Part shown: positions 1 through 5,612 of the stretch, in pieces
Layout of the letters: each line of letters begins with the position of its first letter
Position numbering within the stretch: position 1 is the first letter of the stretch
DNA from: PVC group bacterium
Lineage (GTDB): Bacteria; Verrucomicrobiota; Kiritimatiellia; SS1-B-03-39; UBA6053
Direction: 5' to 3'
DNA: 5,612 nucleotides
Assembly: GCA_003565815.1 (NCBI GenBank)
Contig: PXAS01000398.1
Coordinates: 1 to 5,612 of the forward strand
Program-made: the position numbers and the translations under genes
The notes under the pieces: generated by a model
What the model was told of the DNA's origin: nothing
Seen by the model: only the letters and a program-made list of their open reading frames with translations
Database searches by the model: none

Positions 1-963
1 ATCATCGCCGGCATTCTCCTTCATTACCGCCACCGTCGATTGCAACGCTTTTTCCCCGATGCGGTCCGCGGAAAAATGTCGGCGGGTCCCCTGAACAACC
101 TTGTCCTCCTCCGCCAAGCGCTGGCGGGCGTGGGGTTGTTGCTGGTCTGCCTCGCCCTGGCCCGCCCCCAATGGGGATACACCTGGCGGGACGTGGAACG
201 CCACGGCCTGGAAATCATGGTCGTGCTCGACACCTCCAACAGCATGCGCGCCAACGACATCACCCCCACCCGCCTGCAACGGGCCAAATGGGGAATCGAG
301 GAACTCGTCCGCGCCCTGGACGGGGACCGCATCGGCCTCGTCGGATTCGCGGGGGACGCCCAAGTGCTCTGCCCCCTCACCCTCGATTACGGCGCCTTCA
401 TGATGCATCTCGACGATGTCTTTCCCGGCATCATCCCCCGCGGCGGCACCAATTTGGAAGCCGGACTCCGCAGGGCCAAGGAATCCTTCGAGGCCGAACC
501 GGGGGAAGCCGACCGGGTGATTCTGTTGATCTCCGACGGCGAAGCCCACGAAGGCGATCTGGAGGCGGTGATTGCAGAATTGCGCGCCGCGGAGATCCGC
601 GTGTTCGCCATTGGCATTGGGGACCCCGAAGGCGCCCTCATTCCCCTGCCCGAAGAAGAAGGCGGCGGTTATTTGCGCAACCGCCAGGGCGAAGTGATCA
701 TGTCCCGCCTCGACGAAAGCACGCTCCTGCGCCTCACCCGCCAAACCAACGGACTCTACACCCGCGCTTCCCAGCAGGCGTTCGGCGTCGACCACCTCAT
801 CGAGCAGGGCCTGGCCCCCCTCAAAAGAGCCCAACTCGAAAACACCCGCATCCGTCAGATGGAAGACCGCTACCAACTCTTTCTTGGACTCGGCGTCTTT
901 CTCCTCTTTCTGGAGGGTTTCGCCCGCCTGCCCGCGCTCTGGACGGAAAGGAGGACGGCATGA
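1..963 (+). CDS. batB: BatB-like VWA-domain membrane protein, 5'-truncated by window edge
   Basis: The frame is open from base 1 to the TGA at 961-963 (320 visible residues), so the true start lies upstream; the TTG at 40 is internal and not a credible start. Visible order: the end of a first membrane helix (residues 1-7), a basic loop, a second helix at about 38-54 ending in LARPQWG, a VWA domain at about 70-260, and a last helix at about 292-312. The MIDAS is complete: DTSNS at 77-81, the Thr of RGGTN at 150, and the Asp of ISDGEAHEGD at 179. The phrases GDRIGLVGFAG, CPLTLDYGAF, IPRGGTN and GALIPLP are typical of BatB and the related BatA. BatB is preferred over BatA because batC follows directly. 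The family displays a metal-binding VWA domain in the envelope, probably as part of a complex with BatC/D/E and a MoxR ATPase; its exact role is unsettled. It overlaps batC by four bases (ATGA), suggesting coupled translation. Confidence 0.92.
   Translation: MIAGILLHYRHRRLQRFFPDAVRGKMSAGPLNNLVLLRQALAGVGLLLVCLALARPQWGYTWRDVERHGLEIMVVLDTSNSMRANDITPTRLQRAKWGIEELVRALDGDRIGLVGFAGDAQVLCPLTLDYGAFMMHLDDVFPGIIPRGGTNLEAGLRRAKESFEAEPGEADRVILLISDGEAHEGDLEAVIAELRAAEIRVFAIGIGDPEGALIPLPEEEGGGYLRNRQGEVIMSRLDESTLLRLTRQTNGLYTRASQQAFGVDHLIEQGLAPLKRAQLENTRIRQMEDRYQLFLGLGVFLLFLEGFARLPALWTERRTA
948..954 (+). promoter_or_regulatory. Strong Shine-Dalgarno sequence for batC
   Basis: AAGGAGG lies inside the last codons of batB, five bases before the ATG at 960. 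It fixes the batC start and shows that batC is efficiently initiated despite the ATGA overlap with the batB stop. Confidence 0.85.
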
Positions 964-1922
964 AACGTTGGTGGCTTCTGCTCTTTTTGCCGGCAATGCC
1001 CGCATTGGCCCAAGAGGAACCGGTTTCCCTCGAAGACGTCGGGGACCTGACCCCCTTTCAGATTCGCCATGTGCTGCGCGAAGCCCGCAGGCTGTATGAA
1101 GCGGACGAAGAAGACGCCGACCCCGCCACTTTGGCCGAAGCCGCCCGCGCGTTTGCGCTCGCCGCCGAAAAAGGCGAGCCCGGCGAAATCAACCTCGATG
1201 CCGTCCGCCTGGCCGAAGCCATGGCCTGGATGCGCGCCGATCGCCCCGAAGACGCCCTCGAGGCCTTTGAAAAAATCCAAGGTTTCGAAGCGGCCGCCGA
1301 CCGGGCCCGCCACCGCCTCCTGCGCGGCAACGCCCACCTGGCCGCCGGAGAACGGGCCTTTTCCCAAGAGGATTTCGACACCGCCAAGGAGCAAATGGGC
1401 GAAGCCATCGAATCCTACATCGCCTCCCTCATGGACGATCCCACCTCCGAAGCCGCCAAACAGAACCTCGAACTCGCCCACCGCAGACTGAGATTCGTGG
1501 AAGAAAACGAACCCCCGCCTCCGCCCCCCGAAAATCAGGAAGATGAGGATGAGGACCAGGATCAGGAGGACGGCGACGATGAACAGGATCAGGAACCCCA
1601 ACCGCAACCCGGCGAGGCGGATGAATCCGAAGAGGGGGAAGACGATCCCGAACCCCAACCCGGCGATGAGGAGGAGGACGACGACACCCGGCCCGAAGAG
1701 GGCGATCCCGGTGAAGACGAAGCGGAAGGGGACCCCGCCCCCGCCGATCCCGGAGAAGAGGATGACCCCCGGGAAATGGAAATGGACCCCGAATTGGATG
1801 ACTTGACCGACGATGAAATCGAAAGTACATTGAATGCGCTTCTGGAACAGGAACGCCGACTTCGCGATGAAATCCTCCGCAATCGGCACCGCCGCCAAAT
1901 TCCCGTGGAAAAAGATTGGTAA
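960..1922 (+). CDS. batC: BatC-like secreted TPR protein with long acidic tail
   Basis: A 320-residue protein starting at ATG 960, chosen because of the AAGGAGG five bases upstream and the signal peptide that follows (MKRWW, hydrophobic core, cleavage probably after ALA at 15-17). Residues about 80-177 hold TPR-like helices: LAEAMAWMRADRPEDALEAF near 84-103, and a second unit with LLRGNAHLAAG (120-130) followed by SEAAKQNLELAHRRL (163-177), the classic BatC pattern. After a six-proline stretch (185-190) comes a highly acidic, probably disordered region (191-282) with 50 Asp/Glu and only two basic residues. A helical segment (about 283-312) follows, and the protein ends in PVEKDW; a KDW-like end is common in this family. 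It probably acts as a periplasmic scaffold or adaptor for BatB and BatD. In some bacteria this TPR region is fused to the VWA protein; here it is a separate gene. The long acidic tail makes a precise function hard to assign. Confidence 0.9.
   Translation: MKRWWLLLFLPAMPALAQEEPVSLEDVGDLTPFQIRHVLREARRLYEADEEDADPATLAEAARAFALAAEKGEPGEINLDAVRLAEAMAWMRADRPEDALEAFEKIQGFEAAADRARHRLLRGNAHLAAGERAFSQEDFDTAKEQMGEAIESYIASLMDDPTSEAAKQNLELAHRRLRFVEENEPPPPPPENQEDEDEDQDQEDGDDEQDQEPQPQPGEADESEEGEDDPEPQPGDEEEDDDTRPEEGDPGEDEAEGDPAPADPGEEDDPREMEMDPELDDLTDDEIESTLNALLEQERRLRDEILRNRHRRQIPVEKDW
1530..1805 (+). repeat. Acidic low-complexity region inside batC
   Basis: Residues 191-282 of BatC are built from Glu, Asp, Pro, Gln and Gly, with degenerate repeats such as EPQPQPGE (DNA from 1593), EPQPGDEE (from 1650) and several DPGE-type units up to about 1764. 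Fifty of 92 residues are acidic. The DNA is correspondingly rich in GAA, GAC, GAT and GAG with CCC, so it is coding low complexity rather than a separate element. Such tails vary in length between relatives and may bind cations or basic partners (inference). Confidence 0.75.
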
Positions 1923-1958
1923 TTGAACCAGATCGAGCATGTCCAACCCCGCTTTCCC

Positions 1959-3674
1959 ATGAAGAAAATACGTTTCGCCATTTTGATGATGTCCGCGCTG
2001 ACCGCCCTCACCGCCGGGGCGCAGGTGAGCCTGTCCCTGTCCCCCCGGGAAATCAGCATGGACGACACCGCGCAACTCACCTTGGAAATTTCGGGGAATG
2101 TCAGCGGGGGAACCCCCAGGCTCGACTTGCCCGAGGGCATCCGCGTGCGGGGCACGTCCCGGAATTTCACCCTCGTCAACAATGCGCAGAGCACCTCCTT
2201 TGTTTACGAACTCCAGCCCACCCGCACGGGGACCTTCACCATCGGCCCCTACGACATGACCGTGAACAACCGCACCACGGAAGTCGGCCCCGTCACCTTG
2301 AAAGTCAACGAAGCCCGGGTGGTGAGCGGCACCGAGGACTTGATCATCTCCCTGGAGGCCAGCCATGAGCGGGCCCTCGTCCACCAGCCCGTGCAACTGA
2401 CCGTCACCCTCTACAGCGTCCATCAACTCGACGACATAAAACTGGCCCAATTCGACACCGCCGGTTTCGAGGTCGGCGACTGGCAATCCTACCAACAGCG
2501 CGACCGGGTCATCGACGGCACCCGCTACATGGTCCGCCGATACACCACCCACGCCGTGCCCGTTTCCCCCGGCGAGCGCACCCTGGAGCCGCAATTCCTG
2601 GTACAAGTGCTGGAACCCGCCGACGACATCAGCCGCAACCGCGGCATGTTCAGTCGCCGCATGACCCGCCGCAGCGTCCGCATTGCCCCCGATCCGGTGG
2701 AAATCACCGTCGAATCCCCGCCCCGCGAAGGCCGTCCCCACGATTTCAGCGGCGCCGTGGGCCGCTTTGTGTTCGAGGGGACCGCCTCGCCCCGCCAACT
2801 GCGCGTCGGCGAACCCATCACCCTCCGCACCCAGGTCAACGGCAGCGGCAACTTGCGCAACCTGCTTCCCCCCAGCATGCAGGAAAGCGATGACTTCCAA
2901 GTCTTCACCCCCCGTCTCGTGGAGGAAGACATCACCCGCGACGGACTGCGGGGACGGAAAATCCTCGAACAAGTCATCGTCCCCCGCCATCCCGAAATTT
3001 CGAAAATCCCCAAACTCCGTTTTTCATTTTTCAATCCCGACGAGTGGAAGTACGAAACCCTCGAAATCGGACCCTTCTCCCTTGAAGTCGAGCCCGCCCC
3101 GGCCCGGGACGCGGGGGCCATGCTCGGCGGCGCCGGGTCCCTGCGCCTCGGAACCGGCCCCACGATTTTGGGCGAGGATCTGGTGTACCTCAAACCCGCC
3201 CCGGGCCCGTTGCGCTCCCTCGCCGGCGGCAACGCCCTCGCCTTCACCACCCTCAGCGGACTGCCCCTCATGCTGTGGGCGCTCGCCGGCCTCTGGATGC
3301 GGCAGCGGCAGCAACTTCTCGACGACCCCGCCCTGGCCCGTCAAAAACAAGCGCCCCGCAAACTGCGCAAACAACTCGACGACTTGAAAACCCGCGAGCG
3401 GAATGCCGCCGACCTGCACGAAGCCCTCTGGCAATGCCTGGCCGAATATTTGGGCGACCGTTTCCGCATCCCCCCCGGGGAAGTGGATGCCGCGAAAATC
3501 TCCACCCATCTCGAAATCCGCCTCGCCCCCGAAACCCTGCAAACCCTGCGGGACTGGCTCAAACGCTGCGAACGGGCACGCTTTGCCGGGGGAGATACGC
3601 CGGAGGGGCTCACGGAAACCGCCGACGATTTCACCCGCTTCATGCTCAAACTGGACGCCGAGGTGCGTTCATGA
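1959..3674 (+). CDS. batD: BatD-like envelope protein with one membrane anchor
   Basis: A 571-residue protein. I chose ATG 1959 over the in-frame TTG at 1923 because it begins directly with a signal peptide: MKKIR, hydrophobic core, cleavage probably after AGA at 19-21. The mature part starts with VSLSLSPREISMDDTAQLTLEISG, as is usual for BatD. Residues about 22-380 form the large beta-rich extracytoplasmic region in repeated immunoglobulin-like modules, with the recognisable stretches GTFTIGPYDMTVNN (91-104), GEPITLRTQVNGSGNL (284-299) and GPFSLEVEP (371-379). One membrane helix spans about 424-446. The cytoplasmic helical tail (447-571) carries AEYLGDRF and CERARFAGG, typical of the BatD C-terminus. 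The protein probably assembles with BatB, BatC and BatE in the envelope. It begins 36 bases after the batC stop and no clear Shine-Dalgarno sequence precedes 1959, unlike its neighbours; it overlaps batE by ATGA. The family call is firm, the molecular function is not. Confidence 0.92.
   Translation: MKKIRFAILMMSALTALTAGAQVSLSLSPREISMDDTAQLTLEISGNVSGGTPRLDLPEGIRVRGTSRNFTLVNNAQSTSFVYELQPTRTGTFTIGPYDMTVNNRTTEVGPVTLKVNEARVVSGTEDLIISLEASHERALVHQPVQLTVTLYSVHQLDDIKLAQFDTAGFEVGDWQSYQQRDRVIDGTRYMVRRYTTHAVPVSPGERTLEPQFLVQVLEPADDISRNRGMFSRRMTRRSVRIAPDPVEITVESPPREGRPHDFSGAVGRFVFEGTASPRQLRVGEPITLRTQVNGSGNLRNLLPPSMQESDDFQVFTPRLVEEDITRDGLRGRKILEQVIVPRHPEISKIPKLRFSFFNPDEWKYETLEIGPFSLEVEPAPARDAGAMLGGAGSLRLGTGPTILGEDLVYLKPAPGPLRSLAGGNALAFTTLSGLPLMLWALAGLWMRQRQQLLDDPALARQKQAPRKLRKQLDDLKTRERNAADLHEALWQCLAEYLGDRFRIPPGEVDAAKISTHLEIRLAPETLQTLRDWLKRCERARFAGGDTPEGLTETADDFTRFMLKLDAEVRS
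3660..3665 (+). promoter_or_regulatory. Shine-Dalgarno sequence for batE
   Basis: GAGGTG near the end of batD ends five bases before the ATG at 3671. It matches part of the canonical anti-16S sequence and supports the ATGA-overlapping batE start. Confidence 0.7.
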
Positions 3675-4393
3675 GCAAATTCACCCTCTGCCTTGGCCTG
3701 ACCCTGTGGATGGCATTGCCCCACGCCGTGGCGGACTGGGACGCCGCGTCGACCGCTTACGATGACGGCGAATATGCCGAAGCCTACGCCCTGTTTTCCG
3801 AACTCCGCGTCGACGGCAAAACCTCCGCCGCCCTTGAATACAACCTCGGCAACAGCGCCTTGCGCATGGGACGTCCCGACATGGCCGCCGGACATTACCG
3901 CCTCGCGCAATGGCTCGCCCCCGGCGACCCCGATCTCCGCGCGAATTACCGATTGGCCGTGGACGCGTTGGGCGCGGAAATCCCCCCCCTTCCCTTGCAA
4001 CGCCGCGCCAGCGCGTTTCTGCCCCCGGAAATTTGGCGGCGCATCTGGTTTCTCTCCCTATGGGCGCTGGCCCTCTTCGGCATCGCCCGCATGAAACTCG
4101 ATCAAGTCCGGCAAGCCGGCCCCTGGGTCTTTCCTCTCCTTGCCGGTTTGCTCCTCCTGGGCGGCTGGGGCATTTGGGCCTCCAGCCCCTTGCCCGCCCG
4201 CAAGGAAGCCGTCCTCCTCGGCGAAGAAGTCACCGCCCGCTTCGAACCCCACGAAAACGCCACCGCCCATTTCGCCCTCCCCGGCGGTTCCGTGGTTCGC
4301 GTCGAGGAAAGCACCCGCCAATGGACCCGCATCCGCGCCAACGACAACCTCGGCTGGGTGCCCGACGACCGCCTGTCTCCATTGGTGCCATAA
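3671..4393 (+). CDS. batE: BatE-like TPR / two-helix membrane / SH3-like domain protein
   Basis: A 240-residue protein from ATG 3671 to TAA 4391-4393; the start is set by GAGGTG upstream and the ATGA overlap with batD. A signal peptide covers about 1-21 (cleavage probably after AVA at 19-21). Two TPR-like units follow at about 23-50 and 54-87, including YDDGEYAEAYALF and LEYNLGNSALRMGRPDMAAGHY. Two membrane helices lie at about 122-139 and 151-171. The C-terminal part (about 179-236) is an SH3-like module with the motif GSVVRVEESTRQWTRIR followed by NLGWVPDDRL, where the Gly-Trp-Val is typical of bacterial SH3 folds. The TPR - two helices - SH3 order is the usual BatE layout. Both soluble domains are predicted to be extracytoplasmic. 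SH3-like domains in the envelope often bind peptides or peptidoglycan, but the ligand here is unknown. It is the last gene of the bat cluster. Confidence 0.88.
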   Translation: MSKFTLCLGLTLWMALPHAVADWDAASTAYDDGEYAEAYALFSELRVDGKTSAALEYNLGNSALRMGRPDMAAGHYRLAQWLAPGDPDLRANYRLAVDALGAEIPPLPLQRRASAFLPPEIWRRIWFLSLWALALFGIARMKLDQVRQAGPWVFPLLAGLLLLGGWGIWASSPLPARKEAVLLGEEVTARFEPHENATAHFALPGGSVVRVEESTRQWTRIRANDNLGWVPDDRLSPLVP

Positions 4394-4466
4394 TCCCGAA
4401 AAAGCCGCGGAGGCATCCGCCCAAGCGCGGGTTCCCGCCATATCCGCTTCCATCCCCGCTTCAAGC

Positions 4467-4494
4467 TTGCGAAACCCGGCAGATCCACTATGGT
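4467..4494 (+). promoter_or_regulatory. Candidate sigma-70-type promoter for the fifth gene
   Basis: TTGCGA (4467-4472) and TATGGT (4489-4494) are separated by 16 bases in the gap after batE. A transcript starting near 4501 would have a leader of roughly 30 bases that includes the GAGGAA ribosome binding site before the GTG at 4533. The geometry is good, but neither box is a perfect consensus and the genome's promoter rules are unknown. Confidence 0.4.
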
Positions 4495-4520
4495 GTGCGT
4501 ATATTGAACGTCAACCCCCT

Positions 4521-4526
4521 GAGGAA
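4521..4526 (+). promoter_or_regulatory. Shine-Dalgarno sequence that decides the GTG start of the fifth gene
   Basis: GAGGAA ends six bases before the GTG at 4533. No similar site precedes the next in-frame ATG codons at 4626 or 4803, so the GTG is the best-supported start. Confidence 0.7.
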
Positions 4527-4532
4527 GCCCAC

Positions 4533-5612
4533 GTGAACCTGGAAGATCCACACCCGGAAGAAGAAAACATTCCCGCGAAAAAAGCCAAAAGCCCCGAACG
4601 CGAAGCGCCCGCACCCGTGCCGGAAATGCCCGCGTCATCCCAAACGCAGGCGACGGAAGAACACCGGCCCGCGGACGACGAGGCGAGCGAATTCGACGAG
4701 GCGGAGTTGGATCCCGTACCCGTGAAAGACGTCGAGCCACCCCAGTATTCCCTCTGGGAAAAAGTCAGCCCCCCCGCGCGCCGCAAAAAGCAAATCAGCA
4801 CCATGGAATCCGGCTCCCGGGAAGTCCTTGCCCTCGTGCGCGCCATTCGCGAAAACATGGACCAACAGGTGCGGGCCCAGAAAAAACTGGTGCAGTCCTT
4901 GGAAAACCTGCCCGAAGCGGTCGAGAGCGTGCGGCAGCTCGCCGACTACACCGGTCAGCACGCGGAAATGCTCAAGCTCATGCACGACCAGATGGAAACC
5001 AGCCTGGACAACCACCGCAACATGGGCGAATCCGTCAACCGCTTTAACGACACCCTCCTGTCCATGGACAAAACCACCCAGCTTTTGCTCGAACGCGCCC
5101 AGCGTTCGGAGGAGCGGCTCAACAAAATGCTGCGCCGTTCCCAGCGTCGCATGGCGCTGATGATGACGATCCTGGTGCTCATGTTCTGCGGAGTCATGTT
5201 CGCGGTCATCTACACCGTTTTGCCCGAGCGCACCGAAAACTGGCTCAACCGCCGCGGACTCCCCACGATCAGTGGACTCAAGGCCGAACAAAGCGCCGAA
5301 GCACCGCCCCCGGCGCCCGAGGAACCGGGGGAACCGGACCTGCCCGGGATCTCCCCCCCGCCGCCCCTCCCCGAAGAAGCGGCCCCCGAACCCGAAGCCC
5401 TGGCGGTCACGGAGCCGGAGCCCGAGCCAGAGCCAGAACCCATGCCGGAGCCAGAGCCAGAACCCGAGCCGGAGCCCATGCCGGAACCCGAGCCAGAGCC
5501 GGAGCCGGAGCCAGAGCCGGAGATCAGCAACCCTGGGCAGGTCAATGATTTGCGGGTGGTGTCGGTTACGGAGACTGGGGCGACCCTCAGGTTTACTGAG
5601 ATCGACGACGGG
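4533..5612 (+). CDS. Membrane-anchored coiled-coil protein with Glu-Pro spacer and FN3 start; 3'-truncated by window edge
   Basis: The frame is open from GTG 4533 to the last base (360 codons, no stop), so the C-terminus is missing. I do not recognise the gene as a named family. Residues 1-68 are acidic, Pro-rich and probably disordered, with no signal peptide. A short basic-aromatic stretch follows (QYSLWEKVSPPARRKK, 71-86). Residues about 89-206 are a long, mostly helical, Gln/Glu/Arg/Met-rich region likely to form a coiled coil. One membrane helix spans about 207-229, preceded by RRSQRR, which predicts the N-terminal part inside and the C-terminal part outside. Next come a Pro-rich linker (about 250-290), a Glu-Pro repeat (294-330), and VNDLRVVSVTETGATLRFTE (337-356), which matches the first strands of an FN3 domain. 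It could present a surface or periplasmic FN3 module on a stalk and sense or tether through its cytoplasmic coiled coil (inference). It has its own candidate promoter, so membership in the bat operon is uncertain. Confidence 0.87.
   Translation, partial: MNLEDPHPEEENIPAKKAKSPEREAPAPVPEMPASSQTQATEEHRPADDEASEFDEAELDPVPVKDVEPPQYSLWEKVSPPARRKKQISTMESGSREVLALVRAIRENMDQQVRAQKKLVQSLENLPEAVESVRQLADYTGQHAEMLKLMHDQMETSLDNHRNMGESVNRFNDTLLSMDKTTQLLLERAQRSEERLNKMLRRSQRRMALMMTILVLMFCGVMFAVIYTVLPERTENWLNRRGLPTISGLKAEQSAEAPPPAPEEPGEPDLPGISPPPPLPEEAAPEPEALAVTEPEPEPEPEPMPEPEPEPEPEPMPEPEPEPEPEPEPEISNPGQVNDLRVVSVTETGATLRFTEIDDG
5412..5522 (+). repeat. Glu-Pro coding repeat with a 36-bp higher-order unit
   Basis: Residues 294-330 of the fifth gene alternate Glu and Pro, interrupted only by Met at residues 304 (codon 5442) and 316 (codon 5478), exactly 36 bases apart. 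Around both Met codons the DNA is similar (GAACCCATGCCGGAGCCAG versus GAGCCCATGCCGGAACCCG), which suggests duplication of a 12-codon block on top of simple 6-bp repeats. Poly-Glu-Pro forms extended stiff chains, as in the spacer of TonB-like proteins, so it probably holds the following domain away from the membrane. Confidence 0.85.
5532..5612 (+). other. Start of an FN3 domain, cut by the window edge
   Basis: Residues 334-360 (from NPGQVNDLRVV to TEIDDG) fit the opening of a bacterial fibronectin type III domain: Pro, then V.DL as the first strand, TGATLRFTE as the second strand, then an acidic turn. Many bacterial FN3 domains continue here with a Gly/Pro turn and a strand containing Tyr and Arg, which would lie just outside the window. 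The segment is extracytoplasmic if the predicted topology is right. Confidence 0.6.

Noticed and set aside
40..42. TTG as the batB start codon
   Set aside because: The frame is open to base 1 and the upstream residues (IIAGILL followed by a basic stretch) are the end of the usual first membrane helix of the family, so the gene starts before the window.
171..959. Open extension upstream of batC in its own frame
   Set aside because: The translation is Arg/Pro/His-rich and sits inside batB. The Shine-Dalgarno sequence at 948-954 and the signal peptide fix the real start at 960.
870..2990. 706-residue open frame on the minus strand
   Set aside because: It lies opposite batC and batD, is rich in Gly, Val and Phe as expected from the reverse complement of GC-rich codons, has no domain-like motif, and both sense genes match known families. 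It is a shadow frame.
4404..4440. Two small hairpins after batE (GCGGA/TCCGC at 4407-4420 and GCGG/CCGC at 4427-4438) as a terminator
   Set aside because: The stems are only four to five base pairs and no T-run follows, so a rho-independent terminator is not supported.
3910..4536. Open frame running through batE into the gap before the fifth gene
   Set aside because: The sequence is Arg/Pro-rich out-of-frame translation of batE without a ribosome binding site or recognisable motif.
5210..5545. Minus-strand frame rich in Ser-Gly dipeptides
   Set aside because: This is the reverse complement of the Glu-Pro repeat. The plus-strand frame has a ribosome binding site, a coiled coil, a membrane helix and an FN3 start.

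Overview
The window is about 5.6 kb of GC-rich bacterial DNA, read entirely on the + strand. Positions 1-4393 hold the downstream part of a Bat-type (MoxR-associated, 'Bacteroides aerotolerance') operon in the order batB (5'-truncated by the window edge) - batC - batD - batE. After a 139-bp gap carrying a plausible promoter, a fifth gene starts at a GTG at 4533. It runs off the right edge and encodes a membrane-anchored coiled-coil protein with a Glu-Pro spacer and the beginning of a fibronectin type III (FN3) domain.

Organism: the high GC, the strong preference for GAA and for CCC/CCG codons, the clear Shine-Dalgarno sequences at three genes and the full batB-C-D-E set (BatE with a C-terminal SH3-like domain, BatC separate from BatB and ending in KDW) suggest a GC-rich Gram-negative bacterium. 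A member of the Planctomycetota-Verrucomicrobiota-Kiritimatiellota group is my best guess. This rests on composition and gene organisation only and is weakly supported; no rRNA or phylogenetic marker is present.

How the genes work together: BatB displays a VWA domain with an intact metal-ion-dependent adhesion site (MIDAS) between membrane segments. BatC is a secreted TPR protein with an extremely acidic tail. BatD is a large extracytoplasmic beta-rich protein anchored by one membrane helix with a cytoplasmic helical tail. BatE combines TPRs, two membrane helices and an SH3-like domain. In characterised genomes such genes lie downstream of a MoxR AAA+ ATPase, a DUF58 protein and BatA; these would be expected upstream of this window. 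They are thought to form an envelope complex linked to stress tolerance or protein maturation, but the biochemical function is not settled. batB/batC and batD/batE overlap by ATGA and are probably translationally coupled. batC and batD are separated by 36 nt and batD lacks an obvious ribosome binding site.

The most unusual part is the fifth gene. Its N-terminal half reads like the operon's own codon style, but from about 5412 onward (Glu-Pro repeat plus FN3 start) codon choice changes sharply. This is compatible with a slippage-expanded spacer and a separately acquired surface domain, or with an assembly junction. No RNA genes, insertion sequences, CRISPR arrays or convincing terminators were seen.
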